A DNA stretch of 64,000 bases from Leisingera sp. M658 (GCF_025144145.1 NZ_CP083546.1:261001-325000), one strand, 5' to 3'; shown: positions 36,753 to 46,271, counted from the stretch's first letter. The notes: generated by a model from the letters alone, not told the origin. Program-made: numbers and translations.

Positions 36753-36916
36753 GGTTTCCTCCCAGAATTTAACCTGTCTTCGATATGGAACCCGCGCCTG
36801 TTGTTTGGCTGGGGCGGCATCTCCATTGCCACGGTCCTGAGCTTTAGCCGGTGATGAGAGCGGGACACCGGGGATGTGCATCAGGACCGTGAACTCCTCC
36901 TTGGTGCCGGGCGCCC

Positions 36917-39373
36917 TTAGGCGCCGGACAGCATCCGTTTGCTTTGCGGGTCATAGAACGGGGTCAGGCTGACATCAGCCTCGATGCTTTCGCCCTCCAC
37001 CAGGACCGTGAATTGGCCGTTCTCCACCGCTGCCTTGTCTGTTTCGCCGTCCGGCAGGTTCAGCAGGCACAGGCCGACAGCCGCCCCGACCGTCTGTCCC
37101 CAGGCGCCGGCGGTCACGTAGCCCGCAATCTTGCCGTCCCGTAGAACAGGTTCGTTGTGATGCAGCAGCGGTCCGGGATCGCGCAGTTTGACCGAGCACA
37201 GGAACGGCCCCTTGTTTTCCGCCTTGCGCGCCAGATAGGCATCGCGGCCGATAAACGGGATGGGCTTCTTGGCCTTGCAGACAAATTCCATGCCCATCTG
37301 ATGCGGTGCTTCGGTATAGGCCATATCGTGGCCCCAGTGGACAAAGCCCTTTTCCAGCCGCAGCGCATTCAGCGCCTCGCCGCCGATCAGGCGGAGGCCG
37401 AACTGTTCACCGGCCTGCATCAGAACTTCGAACACATGCTCAGCGAAATCCGGGGTGATGAAGATTTCCCAGCCCAACTCGCCGGAATAGGACAGACGCT
37501 GCGCAAACACCGACGCGTGGCCAATGTGGAAATGCTGCGAGCTGTTGAACGGGAACGCTTCGTGCGACACGTCGGCATCGCTGACGGCCTGCAGCAGTTC
37601 GCGGCTCTTCGGTCCCATGATCCCCAGCACGCCATAGGCAGTTGTCGCATCGCGCAGGCGCACATCTTCGTCCGGCTGGATCAGGTCGCGCAGATGCAGA
37701 TAGTCGCGCCGGGTGTGCGAGATTGAGCTCATCACCATAAAGCTGTCGCCGCCATGACGCGCAACCGTGACATCGCTTTCGATGCCGCCGCGTTCGTTCA
37801 GCATAAGCGTATAGGCAACCCGGCCATTGGCCATTGCCATGTTGTTGGTGCAGACCCGCTGCAGGAAGTTTTCGGCGTCGCGGCCCTCGACCATCAGCTT
37901 GCCCAGCATGGTGTAGTCGATCATCGCAACCGCTTCACGCGCGGCTTTCTGTTCCTCCTGCACATGCGGGAACCAGTTCTGGCGTCCAAAGCTGTATTCG
38001 TACTTCGGCTCAACCCCTTCGGGCGCGAACCAGCCGGGGCGTTCCCAGCCCTGGGCCTCGGTGAAACAGGCGCCGCGGGCCTTCATCGGGTGATAGAACG
38101 GCGTGCGGCGCAGGTTGCGGACGGTCTCGCGCTGGCGGTTCGGCCAATGCATCGCATAGGTCAGCACCAGCGTTTCCGGGCAGCGTTCCTGCAGATAAGG
38201 GTCACGCGCCTGGAACTCCTCGCAGCGCTTGGGGTCCATTTCGCTGAGGTCGATCGGCGGATGCCCGTCGATGATCCATTGCGCCAAGGCCCGGCCCGCG
38301 CCGGAACCCGACTGGATCCCGGTGGAGTTCACCCCGCCCAGCACAAAATAGTTCGGGATGTCCGGTGCCTGCCCCAGGATGAAACGGCCGTCATAGGAAT
38401 AGCTTTCCGGCCCGTTAAAGAAGGTGCGGATACCGGTTTCCTGCAGCAGCGGCACCCGGTTCATTGCCAGTTCCAGCACCTCCATCACATCGTCCTCGAC
38501 AAACGGCAGGCTGTCGAACTCGAAGTCCTCGGAAATGCCTTTCATGCCCCAGGGTTTGGCCTGGAAATGGGCAAAGCCGAACAGCAGCTTGCCGGCGTCT
38601 TCCTTCCAATATGTGCCGTCACAGTAGGAGCGCAGCACCGGCAGGTCGCTGGGCAGGTTTTCAATTGCTTCGGTTACCAGATAGTAATGCTCGCAGGCGT
38701 GCAGCGGCACGCCAACACCGTTCTGCCGGCCCAATTCCCGCGCCCACATGCCGCCGCAGTTCACCACGTAATCGGCGCTGGTCGTGCCCTGATCGGTGCG
38801 CACGCCAACGGCCTTGCTGTCACGGGTCAGAACTTCTTCGACTTTGATGTTCTCAAAGATCTTGGCACCGCGCATCCGCGCGCCCTTGGCCAGCGCCGTG
38901 GTCAGATCCACCGGGTTGGCAGAGCCGTCGCTGGGCATATAGATACCGCCCAGCACGCCGTCGGGGTTCATCAGCGGCCAGCGTTCCAGGATTTCGGCGG
39001 TTTCCAGATACTGCGCCTCGATCCCGAACAGCGCCGCAAAATCCGCCTTGCGCTTCAGCTCGGCCATCCGTTCATCGTTCACCGCAACCGAGATTGAGCC
39101 CGACCGCCGGTAGCCCGGGTTCTGACCGGTTTCCGCCTCGATCTCTTCCAGCAGCTCAATACCGTATTTGGCAAAGGCGGTGGTGGCATGGCTGCCCTGC
39201 AGCTGCCCCACAAGGCCAGCTGCGTGCCAAGTGGTGCCGCTGGTCAGCTGCTTGCGCTCCAGCAGCACAACATCGGTCAGCCCCTGTTTGGCCAGATGAT
39301 AGGCCACCGAGCAGCCGTGAATGCCGCCGCCGATGATGACAACCTGCGCGTGGGACGGGAGTTGTTTGGTCAT
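36917..39373 (-). CDS. FAD-dependent oxidoreductase with GcvT-type domain (dimethylglycine/sarcosine dehydrogenase-like)
   Basis: The 818-residue protein opens with a FAD-binding DAO domain: VIIGGGIHGCSVAYHLAKQG at about 12-31 and SGTTWHAAGLVG. It ends with a folate-binding aminomethyltransferase (GcvT) and GcvT-C barrel (about 440-818; ELGWEIFITPDF, LRLEKGFVHWGHDM). This is the two-domain layout of dimethylglycine and sarcosine dehydrogenases, which oxidise an N-methyl group and pass the carbon to tetrahydrofolate. The substrate is inferred to be an N-methylated compound. The gene sits between the binding-protein gene and the M24 hydrolase gene in one operon. Confidence 0.82.
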   Translation of the reverse strand: MTKQLPSHAQVVIIGGGIHGCSVAYHLAKQGLTDVVLLERKQLTSGTTWHAAGLVGQLQGSHATTAFAKYGIELLEEIEAETGQNPGYRRSGSISVAVNDERMAELKRKADFAALFGIEAQYLETAEILERWPLMNPDGVLGGIYMPSDGSANPVDLTTALAKGARMRGAKIFENIKVEEVLTRDSKAVGVRTDQGTTSADYVVNCGGMWARELGRQNGVGVPLHACEHYYLVTEAIENLPSDLPVLRSYCDGTYWKEDAGKLLFGFAHFQAKPWGMKGISEDFEFDSLPFVEDDVMEVLELAMNRVPLLQETGIRTFFNGPESYSYDGRFILGQAPDIPNYFVLGGVNSTGIQSGSGAGRALAQWIIDGHPPIDLSEMDPKRCEEFQARDPYLQERCPETLVLTYAMHWPNRQRETVRNLRRTPFYHPMKARGACFTEAQGWERPGWFAPEGVEPKYEYSFGRQNWFPHVQEEQKAAREAVAMIDYTMLGKLMVEGRDAENFLQRVCTNNMAMANGRVAYTLMLNERGGIESDVTVARHGGDSFMVMSSISHTRRDYLHLRDLIQPDEDVRLRDATTAYGVLGIMGPKSRELLQAVSDADVSHEAFPFNSSQHFHIGHASVFAQRLSYSGELGWEIFITPDFAEHVFEVLMQAGEQFGLRLIGGEALNALRLEKGFVHWGHDMAYTEAPHQMGMEFVCKAKKPIPFIGRDAYLARKAENKGPFLCSVKLRDPGPLLHHNEPVLRDGKIAGYVTAGAWGQTVGAAVGLCLLNLPDGETDKAAVENGQFTVLVEGESIEADVSLTPFYDPQSKRMLSGA

Positions 39374-39391
39374 TCTGGTGAAACCTGTGGC

Positions 39392-40573
39392 TTATGTGAT
39401 GATCGGAAGCTCGCGCGCAGCACGGCGCGACAGCAGTTCGGCGCCATCCTCATGGATGACAATGTTTTCCTCGTGCAGCATCATCTTGTTGCCGCCAAAG
39501 GCGAAACCGGGCTCAAGCGTCAGCACCATGCCCGCTTCGATAACGGTATCGTCGCCGGGCATCAGCGAGGGCCATTCGGTCACCTGCATCCCCAGCCCGT
39601 GGCCCATCCGGCCGATCTGATGGCCGCTGCAGCCGCCCGCCTCCAGCACCTTGGCCATCGCGCCCCACAGATCCGCGGTGGTGATGCCGGGGCGCGCCGC
39701 CTGCAGGCCGGCCTCGGTTGCGCGCCAAGCCAGATCATAGGCGGATTTGGCCGCGTCCGAGGCATGGCCAAAGGCATAATTCCGGTCAAAGTCGCAGCTG
39801 TAGCCACCCCAAAGGGAACCGGTATCCAGCAGCAGCATGTCGCCGTCTGCGATCACCCGGTCGGTGGGCCGGTTGATCACGTCCGAGAACCCGCCGGGGC
39901 CGGAGCTGCCGACCAGATACGGCACGTCATCGGCGCCTTGCTGGAGCAGATCGATCTTGAACTTGGCAAAGGCCTGGCGTTCGGTATCGCCTGCCCGGAT
40001 ATGGTTCCGCAGATCTTCAAAGGCCGAGGAGGCAATACTGCAGATGCGCGCAATCTTGGCGATTTCAGAGGGTGATTTCACCATCCGCAGGCTGCGCACC
40101 ACATCCGCGCCGTCAGCAATCGAAATGCCGTCCAGCCTGCCCAGTAGCCGCTGAAAGTCAGCGGCGGGCATCCGCACATGGGTTTCATGCCCCATCGGCA
40201 GACCCAGGGTGCCGCCGCCGGGCATCACCTCGCGCAGGGTATCGGCCAGCAGGGAAATGCCGTCATCTTCCGGCTGCGGTGCCAGCCAGGTGCGGATATC
40301 GGAAACCCAGGTCAGCGACATGCTGGGACCGCCGATTTCCGGGATCACCGCAATGGGTGCGCCGCTGGCCGGGATCACCACAAACCAGGGCCGTGTCGGG
40401 CTGAGCCAGAAAATCGTATCGAACCCAGTGAAATAGCGCACTTCCGGCTCGGTGGTCAGCAGCAGCGCATCCAGCCCAAGGCCCGCCATGATCTTCTGGG
40501 CGGCTTGCGTGCGCTGTTCGAATTCGCTGGTAGAGAAGCCGCGTTCGGCGGCGGGATGCACATCCGTCATCAT
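39392..40573 (-). CDS. M24 family metallopeptidase (creatinase/ectoine hydrolase-like)
   Basis: 393 residues with a creatinase-N domain and a pita-bread catalytic domain. The five metal ligands of M24 enzymes can be followed: Asp in LLLDTGSLWGG, Asp in CDFDRNYAFG, His in GHGLGM, Glu in LTLEPGF and Glu in EENIVIHE. Creatinase itself lacks metals, so this looks like a metal-dependent hydrolase such as DoeA/EutD-type ectoine hydrolase or a prolidase-like enzyme. It begins 2 nt from the stop of the EutA-like gene and lies 19 nt before the oxidoreductase gene. Confidence 0.8.
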   Translation of the reverse strand: MMTDVHPAAERGFSTSEFEQRTQAAQKIMAGLGLDALLLTTEPEVRYFTGFDTIFWLSPTRPWFVVIPASGAPIAVIPEIGGPSMSLTWVSDIRTWLAPQPEDDGISLLADTLREVMPGGGTLGLPMGHETHVRMPAADFQRLLGRLDGISIADGADVVRSLRMVKSPSEIAKIARICSIASSAFEDLRNHIRAGDTERQAFAKFKIDLLQQGADDVPYLVGSSGPGGFSDVINRPTDRVIADGDMLLLDTGSLWGGYSCDFDRNYAFGHASDAAKSAYDLAWRATEAGLQAARPGITTADLWGAMAKVLEAGGCSGHQIGRMGHGLGMQVTEWPSLMPGDDTVIEAGMVLTLEPGFAFGGNKMMLHEENIVIHEDGAELLSRRAARELPIIT

Positions 40574-40574
40574 T

Positions 40575-41357
40575 TTAATCCTGAGGCTTCAATTGGGTGT
40601 GAAAAAGCATGCCCGCACCGGCGACGCTGTCGCGCAGCCCTGCCAGCCGGGCAAGGTGCCAGGCGGTGACTTGATTGCTGGACAGAACCGGCTTGCCCAG
40701 GGCTTCTTCGGCTTCAGCGATAATGGGCAGCGCCCGCAGGCTGGTGCAGGACACAAATACGCCATCGCAATCATCGCGCCGGCCGACTTCCTTGACCGCA
40801 GCCAGAATGCTGTCCGAGGAAATCCGGGCGACCTTGAAATCATCCGATTGGTTGAAGGTTCCAATCGCATTCACCTCGAACCCTGCCGCAGCCAGATTGT
40901 CCCGCATTTCAGTGGTCACCTCGGGGGCGTAGGGGGTGATCAGTGCGATCTTTTTCACCTTCAGGGCTTGAAGCGCGGCCTTGCAGGCCGTCAGCGGATT
41001 GGTGATTTTTGCCTTCGGATGCGCTTTGCTCAGTATGCTGTCCACCCGTGCTTCGCCAATCATCGTAGCGCCGGATGTGCAGCAATACCCAATTGCGCCG
41101 AATTCAAACGCCGGCGGCAGCAGCTCAGCCGCAGCCGGAAGATCGGCCTCCATCTTGCGCAGCGTGCCACAGGTGACTTCCATCTCGTTCGGGATCCGCG
41201 CGTGATAGACAGCAACATCCTTGCGCCGCAGCAGCGTGGCAAACTCATGCTCAAGCGTCTGATCGGATTGCAGCACGATCAGTCCGATCCGCGCCCTTGC
41301 GCCCAGACCGCCGTCCGCTGTGAACCCCAGTGTCTGAATATCCGGCACCACGTTCAT
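40575..41357 (-). CDS. Asp/Glu racemase superfamily protein (maleate isomerase/EutA-like)
   Basis: 260 residues beginning MNVVPDIQTLGFTADGGLG; the two active-site cysteine regions of the superfamily appear as GYCCTSGATMIG (first) and VFVSCTSLRALP (second). It resembles arylmalonate decarboxylase/maleate isomerase and ectoine-utilisation EutA. In the ehu/eut clusters this protein accompanies the hydrolase. GGCAGG precedes the ATG at 41357. It is first in the seven-gene operon, 100 nt from the tandem operators. Confidence 0.78.
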   Translation of the reverse strand: MNVVPDIQTLGFTADGGLGARARIGLIVLQSDQTLEHEFATLLRRKDVAVYHARIPNEMEVTCGTLRKMEADLPAAAELLPPAFEFGAIGYCCTSGATMIGEARVDSILSKAHPKAKITNPLTACKAALQALKVKKIALITPYAPEVTTEMRDNLAAAGFEVNAIGTFNQSDDFKVARISSDSILAAVKEVGRRDDCDGVFVSCTSLRALPIIAEAEEALGKPVLSSNQVTAWHLARLAGLRDSVAGAGMLFHTQLKPQD

Positions 41358-41459
41358 AAACCTGCCTCTAGAAAAAACGGGCGTCAGCCCTTCCCCCTGC
41401 TCCATCGCCTTGCATTCCATGGGCACTCCATGCAGTCAGGAGATGAAACTCTCGCTTGC

Positions 41460-41489
41460 TGGTATATACCAATGATCTGGTATATACCA
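41460..41489. promoter_or_regulatory. Two identical 12-bp palindromic operators
   Basis: TGGTATATACCA is perfect at 41460-41471 and again at 41478-41489, 18 nt start to start, i.e. just under two helix turns. They lie between the divergent eutA-like gene and the GntR regulator, 27-56 nt before the regulator's ATG. This form (GGTATATACC-like) fits a HutC/GntR operator, so the regulator probably represses both itself and the operon. Confidence 0.8.
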
Positions 41490-41515
41490 AACATAAAGTT
41501 GTGGGAACTGGACAC

Positions 41516-42283
41516 ATGGGCGCTAATGATCTGACCTCGGAAAAGAAAATGCCTGCCTTTCAGAAGGTTATCGACCACCTGCGAGATCAGATCCGCAGTG
41601 GAAAGCTGCCTGAGCATAGCGCGCTGCCCTCTGAAAGAGCCATCGGCGAGCAATTCGGCATCAGCAGGATGACCGCCCGCCGCGCACTTTTAGCGGTTGA
41701 ACAGGAAGGTCTCGCCTACAGTTCCGGGCGCCGCGGCCGATTCGTCTCTCCGCAGCGGCTGACCTATGACATCAGCAAGACGGTCAGCTTCTTTGCCCAT
41801 GCAGAAAGCGGCGAACTTGGCCTTAAGATTGAACTGATCTCTAAACAGCTGACCCAAGCCGACGCCGCCCTGGCGGCCAAGCTTGCAGTGGCCGAGGGCG
41901 ACACCCTTTACAAGTACACACGGCTGTTTCTGCTCAAAGGGCATCCTGCCTTTGTAGAAGAGGAATTTGCCGTCGCGCATTTGTTTCCGGATCTTTTCAG
42001 CCACGACCTGCAGCAATCAACAACGCTGCTCATGGAGCGGGAATACGGTATGCCGCCTCATTCCGGCGACATTTCCATCCGAATGCGCGCATTGAATGAG
42101 GAGGAGGCAGGATTGCTCGGGTTGCCGACCTATAATGCAGGGATCGAGCTGGAACAGGTGATCTATGATGCGGGTGGCCGGCCGTTCTGCTTTGACCGCC
42201 AAATCTGGCGCGGCGAACTGGCCGAATTCACCGCCCATGCAATCGTGCGGGACCGCCATCTTCCAACTCCAGATATAGCTTAA
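41516..42283 (+). CDS. GntR family (HutC/UTRA) transcriptional regulator
   Basis: 255 residues from MGANDLTSEKKM. The N-terminal winged helix is FQKVIDHLRDQIRSG, LPSERAIGEQFGISRMTARR and GRRGRFVSP; the C-terminal UTRA ligand domain begins near SFFAHAESGELG and includes LFLLKGHPAFVEEEF. UTRA regulators are released from DNA by a small metabolite, usually of the controlled pathway. It is divergent from the uptake/catabolic operon, with the two palindromes in the shared spacer. The upstream in-frame extension contains the operators and is not coding. Confidence 0.9.
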   Translation: MGANDLTSEKKMPAFQKVIDHLRDQIRSGKLPEHSALPSERAIGEQFGISRMTARRALLAVEQEGLAYSSGRRGRFVSPQRLTYDISKTVSFFAHAESGELGLKIELISKQLTQADAALAAKLAVAEGDTLYKYTRLFLLKGHPAFVEEEFAVAHLFPDLFSHDLQQSTTLLMEREYGMPPHSGDISIRMRALNEEEAGLLGLPTYNAGIELEQVIYDAGGRPFCFDRQIWRGELAEFTAHAIVRDRHLPTPDIA

Positions 42284-42288
42284 ACAAT

Positions 42289-43540
42289 TCATCGCTTCTT
42301 GCGAGCACTGAATCGCATCAAAGGTGGGCCCGGAAGGTTATGTTTCCGCTTCCGGTTCGACGCGACATAGGCAACGGTCGCGGCGATTTCACGGGCCTTC
42401 TGTCGGGCTCTTTTGTGCTTGGATAGAGAGATCTTTCGAACAATCCGGCAGGGTGTGCATTTGGGCCTTGGCGGGCAAGCGGCACAGTCCTGTTTTCGGG
42501 CCTGATAACGTTTGACCCTATCCTTGTCGAATTTTGGCCTGCCTTGCGGGATGTCGCGCCAGTAGGGACGCAGTTCACGGCCGCCGGGGAATTGATAGGC
42601 ATCTGTGTCTGGATCATAGATGAACTCAGTGTATGGGAAAGCTCCATCCTTGCGGGCGGGTTTATCAAAAACAGGAATTTGCGGCTCGATACTTTGTTCC
42701 TTCATCAGCCAACCGGGCATCCCGGCGGTGCCTTAGGCCGTATCCGTTCAGGAAACAGATCGAAGCGCTCCCGCCTGCGCTCCAGCATCTGGCGTACGGA
42801 ACTTACTTCGGCCTGGCGGATGGGCACCGTGGCCTCAACATCGACGATGACTGCATGATCCAAGTCGACCAGATAGATTGTGCTGTATTTAAAAAAGGGT
42901 CAGTCGCCGTTTGCGCTGGTGTAACGTGAAGCGGGATCTGATGGCGAGATCGCATTGGGCTTCACTGGCGTTGCCGCGCCAAAAGCACTGTCATCGAGTG
43001 TATCAGGACATTCTTGGGTTGCTCGGGCAACCGCATCCGGGGCAGTTATTCCTTAAAATCAACCTTGCAGTAGCGGCTGGTATCTGCCTTGACGAGCGAT
43101 GCATCCGCCCCAATTGCTTCACCGCCGACAAGCCCTTCAGCGATACATCGCGCCACCACATCCTCGATCAGATGACGGGGCAGATCACTGTTGCGGAAAC
43201 GACCATGGCAGTTCTTGGAAAAGGTGGAATGGTCGGGCACACGATCGCTCAGATCCAGGCGGCAAAACCAGTGGCAAGCCAGGTTCAGATGCACCTCATC
43301 ACAAAGCCGCCTCTCTGACCGGATGCCAAAGCAATAGCCTACGATCAGCATCCGGATCATCAACTCGGGATCGATGGGTGGGCGGCCTGTATGGCTGTAG
43401 TGCTCCGAAAGACGTGAGCGGATGCTGGCCAGATCAACAAATGGATCAATTGCGCGCAGCAGGTGATCCCTGGGCACATGATCTTCCAGGGCGAACCCGT
43501 AAAACAACGCGCCTTGTGCCTCTTGTCGCTGCCCCATCAT
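42289..43540 (-). pseudogene. IS1182-family transposase, broken into three frames
   Basis: From 43540 the minus strand reads MMGQRQEAQGALFYGFALED, HYSHTGRPPIDPELMIRMLI and DHSTFSKNCHGRF, the N-terminal IS1182 transposase, ending at a stop near 43046. A middle part (VDLDHAVIVDVEATVPIRQA) follows in another frame, then FDKPARKDGAFPYTEFIYDP and CAACPPRPKCTPC in a third (42289-42720). At least two frameshifts and some missing sequence make it non-functional. It ends 6 nt from the GntR stop. Confidence 0.8.
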
Positions 43541-43890
43541 CGCCAAATCCCCCGCCCTATGCAGGAATTGCATCAATTACCTGCAGGCAGATCAAGGAAG
43601 ACTTTTTCAACGCAATCTGCGTGAAGCGGGCGCGCAAGACTGTTCTGGCTGCGCCTGCAGCGAATGACGGCTCCGTCCCGTAACCTGGGAGTTCGGGGGA
43701 CAGATCTCGCTGCAGCATGCTTGAACGGCTGGTTTTCACGCCGCGTAGCGGCGCTGAAAAGATGCGTTTGCGGCGATTTTCGTGCTGCGATCGCGCGCAG
43801 CAGAAAAATCTAAGGTACAAATAATGGGATGTACCGGCTGCTTCACCCAGCAGGTTCGGCTAGGCCTATTTCTGCACATGGAGAATTAGT

Positions 43891-44866
43891 ATGGCGAAGA
43901 ATGATCTTGATGAGCCGATGTCTGTCGGCATCGATATCGGTAAGGACGTGTTTCATCTGGTTGGTTTCGATCACGATGGTCAGCTTGTTCTCCGCAAGAA
44001 GATCAAACGGCTGGCTCTTGTGGCGGCCTTTGAGCAATTGCCACGCTGTATCGTTGGAATGGAAGCCTTTCAACAAGGGTCAAAAGAACGACTACAACGA
44101 TGCCGAGGCGATTGCAGAGGCCGCATTGCGCCGCAATCTTAAGACGGTTTTCTGAGAAGACGCAGGACCAGCTTGACCTGCAAGCTCTGCATCGCGTCCG
44201 GTCTCGCCTTGTGTCGCGGCGGACGGCCGCGATGAACCAGATCCGGGCCTTTCTGATCGAACAGGATATCACCGCCCGGCGCAGCGTGCCTGCCTTGCGC
44301 AACTCGCTTGAAGCTATCCTCGGCAATCGCAGCGGCGAGATGTCCCTGCGCATGCGCAACTGATCTTAGGCCTCCGGCAGGGCTGGATCTGGCTGGACAA
44401 ACGGATCGAGATGACCACGGCTGAAATCATGGAGGTCAGCGAAACTGAGCCGGGTTGCCAGCGGCTTATGACGATCCCAGGTATTTGGCCCGTTGATCTC
44501 AACGGCGATGGCTGCTGCCGTTGGCGAGGGCGAGGCCTATGACCGGGGACGCGACTTTGCAGCCTGGCTCGGATTGGTCCCGAGGCAAAGCAGCACCGGC
44601 GGGCGCACGATATTGGGGACATCACAAAACGGGGCAGTCGTTATCTGCGCATGCTCTTTGTGCAGGCCGCACAGGTCATCATGATGCGCCCCAAGAACTG
44701 GCACAAGTTCAGCTTTGGTCCGTGGCTGGAAGCAGCGTTAATGCGGATGCAGCACAACAAACTTGGTGCGGCACTGGCCAACAAGCTCGCCCGGATCGCC
44801 TGGAGCGTCCTCAGCTCCGGCAAGGACTTTGATTGGAAAGGACAAGAGATAGCGGCTGCGGTCTGA
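43891..44866 (+). pseudogene. IS110-family transposase, frameshifted and internally deleted
   Basis: MAKNDLDEPMSVGIDIGKDV is the DEDD catalytic start. After GMEAF the frame shifts and about 40 residues usually present are missing before GQKNDYNDAEAIAEAAL, where a shift again leads to EKTQDQLDLQALHRVRSRLV. The C-terminal part DRGRDFAAWLGLVPRQSSTG and KNWHKFSFGPWLEAALMRMQ is in two more frames. It is therefore a dead IS110 element. Confidence 0.8.
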
Positions 44867-45184
44867 TCAGGCCAATGCCGCAAACAACGTTCGTAAACCT
44901 CAACTGCATGGAACGGAATTAAGACGCACCCAAAGTCTGAGAGTCCAAATGGTCATCAATGATCTGGCAAGTAATGAGACAGCGGCGCGTGCGCACTCCC
45001 AACAGGGCCACGGCAAACAATGAAGCCGATACAAAGACCGGATGCATATCAGCGGCTTCCAGAAGACATGCGATTGATCACTTGCGAACAGCAGCCGGTA
45101 CATACATTGGGCTCAATGCTGACCTCGAATGCGCTGCAGCATCCACGGGCTCCAGATCGCCCGGCTAGGCGCGACCGGCCCAAC
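44867..45184 (+). other. Non-coding tail, probably the IS110 right-end region
   Basis: About 320 nt with no gene between the IS110 transposase and the next IS3 element. IS110-type elements carry a structured non-coding end that in some members encodes the bridge RNA guiding insertion; this stretch is in the right place. No structure was computed. Confidence 0.35.
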
Positions 45185-45251
45185 TAGAGGTGGTCGCGGG
45201 AATTCAGACCAGTTGCCAATATGGATCGCATGATGAAAGTGACGATCCAAA

Positions 45252-45533
45252 ATGACGGAACGCAAGAACCCTTCTCCCGCATTCAAAGCCCAAGTTGCGC
45301 TTGAGGCGATCCGCGAGGAGAGGGTACTGGCAGAGTTATCGAAGACGTCCGGCGCGCATCCGAACATGGCCAGCGGCTGGAAACGGGCGGCGATCAAGAA
45401 CATGGCCTGAGCCTTTTCCAAGAGGACCGGCGCTGCGGCTAAATCCAACGGGGCTGAGATCGGCAAGCTGCATTCCAAGACCGGCCAGCCTGTGGCTGAA
45501 CGCGGTTTTTTGAAACGCGCCCGGGATCGTTAA
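45252..45533 (+). pseudogene. IS3-family OrfA with an internal stop
   Basis: MTERKNPSPAFKAQVALEAI, RVLAELSKTSGAHPNMASGW and LHSKTGQPVAERGFLKRARD follow the OrfA pattern. An in-frame TGA at 45408-45410 splits it after KNMA. Confidence 0.75.
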
Positions 45534-45682
45534 GCAAGGATCACAGGCGGATGTGCATTGAAAAGGATCATCCGAAGATCAGCGTTCGCCGTCAGTGCCA
45601 GATACTGTCGCCGGCCTGTTCGAACCTTGTTCACACGCCAAAGGGCGAGAGCGCCGGGAACCTGCGGTTCATGACAATCATC

Positions 45683-45726
45683 CGCTGCCCGGCAGGCGGT
45701 TTGCTGCCGCAAATCCGCCGGGAGGG
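45683..45726 (-). repeat. Palindromic mini-element, copy D (reverse orientation)
   Basis: On the minus strand it reads CCCTCCCGGCGGATTTGC, GGCA, GCAAACCGCC, then TGCCGGGCAGCG followed by GATG. GGCGGATTTGC pairs with GCAAACCGCC with one bulge. It interrupts OrfB between the codons for MTII and the FLETP region. Confidence 0.7.
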
Positions 45727-45972
45727 ACAGGCCATTTCTTGAGACACCGTGGTACGGCTCCCGCCAGATGGCCCGCTATTTGCAGCGGCAGGGCCAATAA
45801 TGCGGCCGTCACCCTGCGCGCCGCCTGATGCGGCTCATGCGCCTTGCTCCGGTCTGTCAGACGCCGAAGACCAGCAGGAAACACCCGCAGCACAAGATCT
45901 GGCCGTAGCTTTTGAAGGCGCTGGCCATCAGCCGCCCCAGCCAGGTCTGGTGCGCCGGTATCAGCTGTATCC

Positions 45973-46013
45973 CCCTCTCGGCAGATTGCTTTGCAATCGC
46001 CTGCCGGGCAGTG
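45973..46013 (+). repeat. Palindromic mini-element, copy B
   Basis: CCCTCTCGGCAGATTGCTTT then GCAATCGCCTGCCGGGCAGTGG. GATTGC pairs with GCAATC around TTT. It separates codons for CI-P from ATGCGCTGGGGC of the transposase (normally continuous IPMRRGF). Confidence 0.75.
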
Positions 46014-46234
46014 GATGCGCTGGGGCTTTCTCGTATCTGGTAGCGGTCATGGGCTGGGTCAGCCGCAAGGTTCTGGCCTGGCGGCTCTCCAGCATGGAGG
46101 CTGGCTTCTGTGCCGGGGCTTTGAAAGAGGCGCTGGCCGGATATGGCGCCCGAGATCATGAACAGCGGCCAGGGCAGCCAGTTCACCGGCTTTGAGTGGA
46201 CGCAGGCACGGAAAGACGCCGATGTCCGTATCTG

Positions 46235-46271
46235 CCCTCTCGCGCATGTAAACATGCGCTGCCGGACAGTG
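46235..46271 (+). repeat. Palindromic mini-element, copy C
   Basis: CCCTCTCGCGCATGTAAACA then TGCGCTGCCGGACAGTG. GCGCATGT pairs with ACATGCGC around AA. It separates DVRI from MDGRGRW of the transposase. Confidence 0.75.

Noticed and set aside
43557-43820. 87-residue minus-strand protein beginning MYLRFFCCARSQHENRRKRI
   Set aside because: It lies in the flank of the IS1182 remnant and has no protein-like pattern.
29238-46271. The palindromic inserts as CRISPR repeats or integron attC sites
   Set aside because: Copies are not regularly spaced and have no spacers; no attC R'/R'' core (RYYYAAC/GTTRRRY) was seen.
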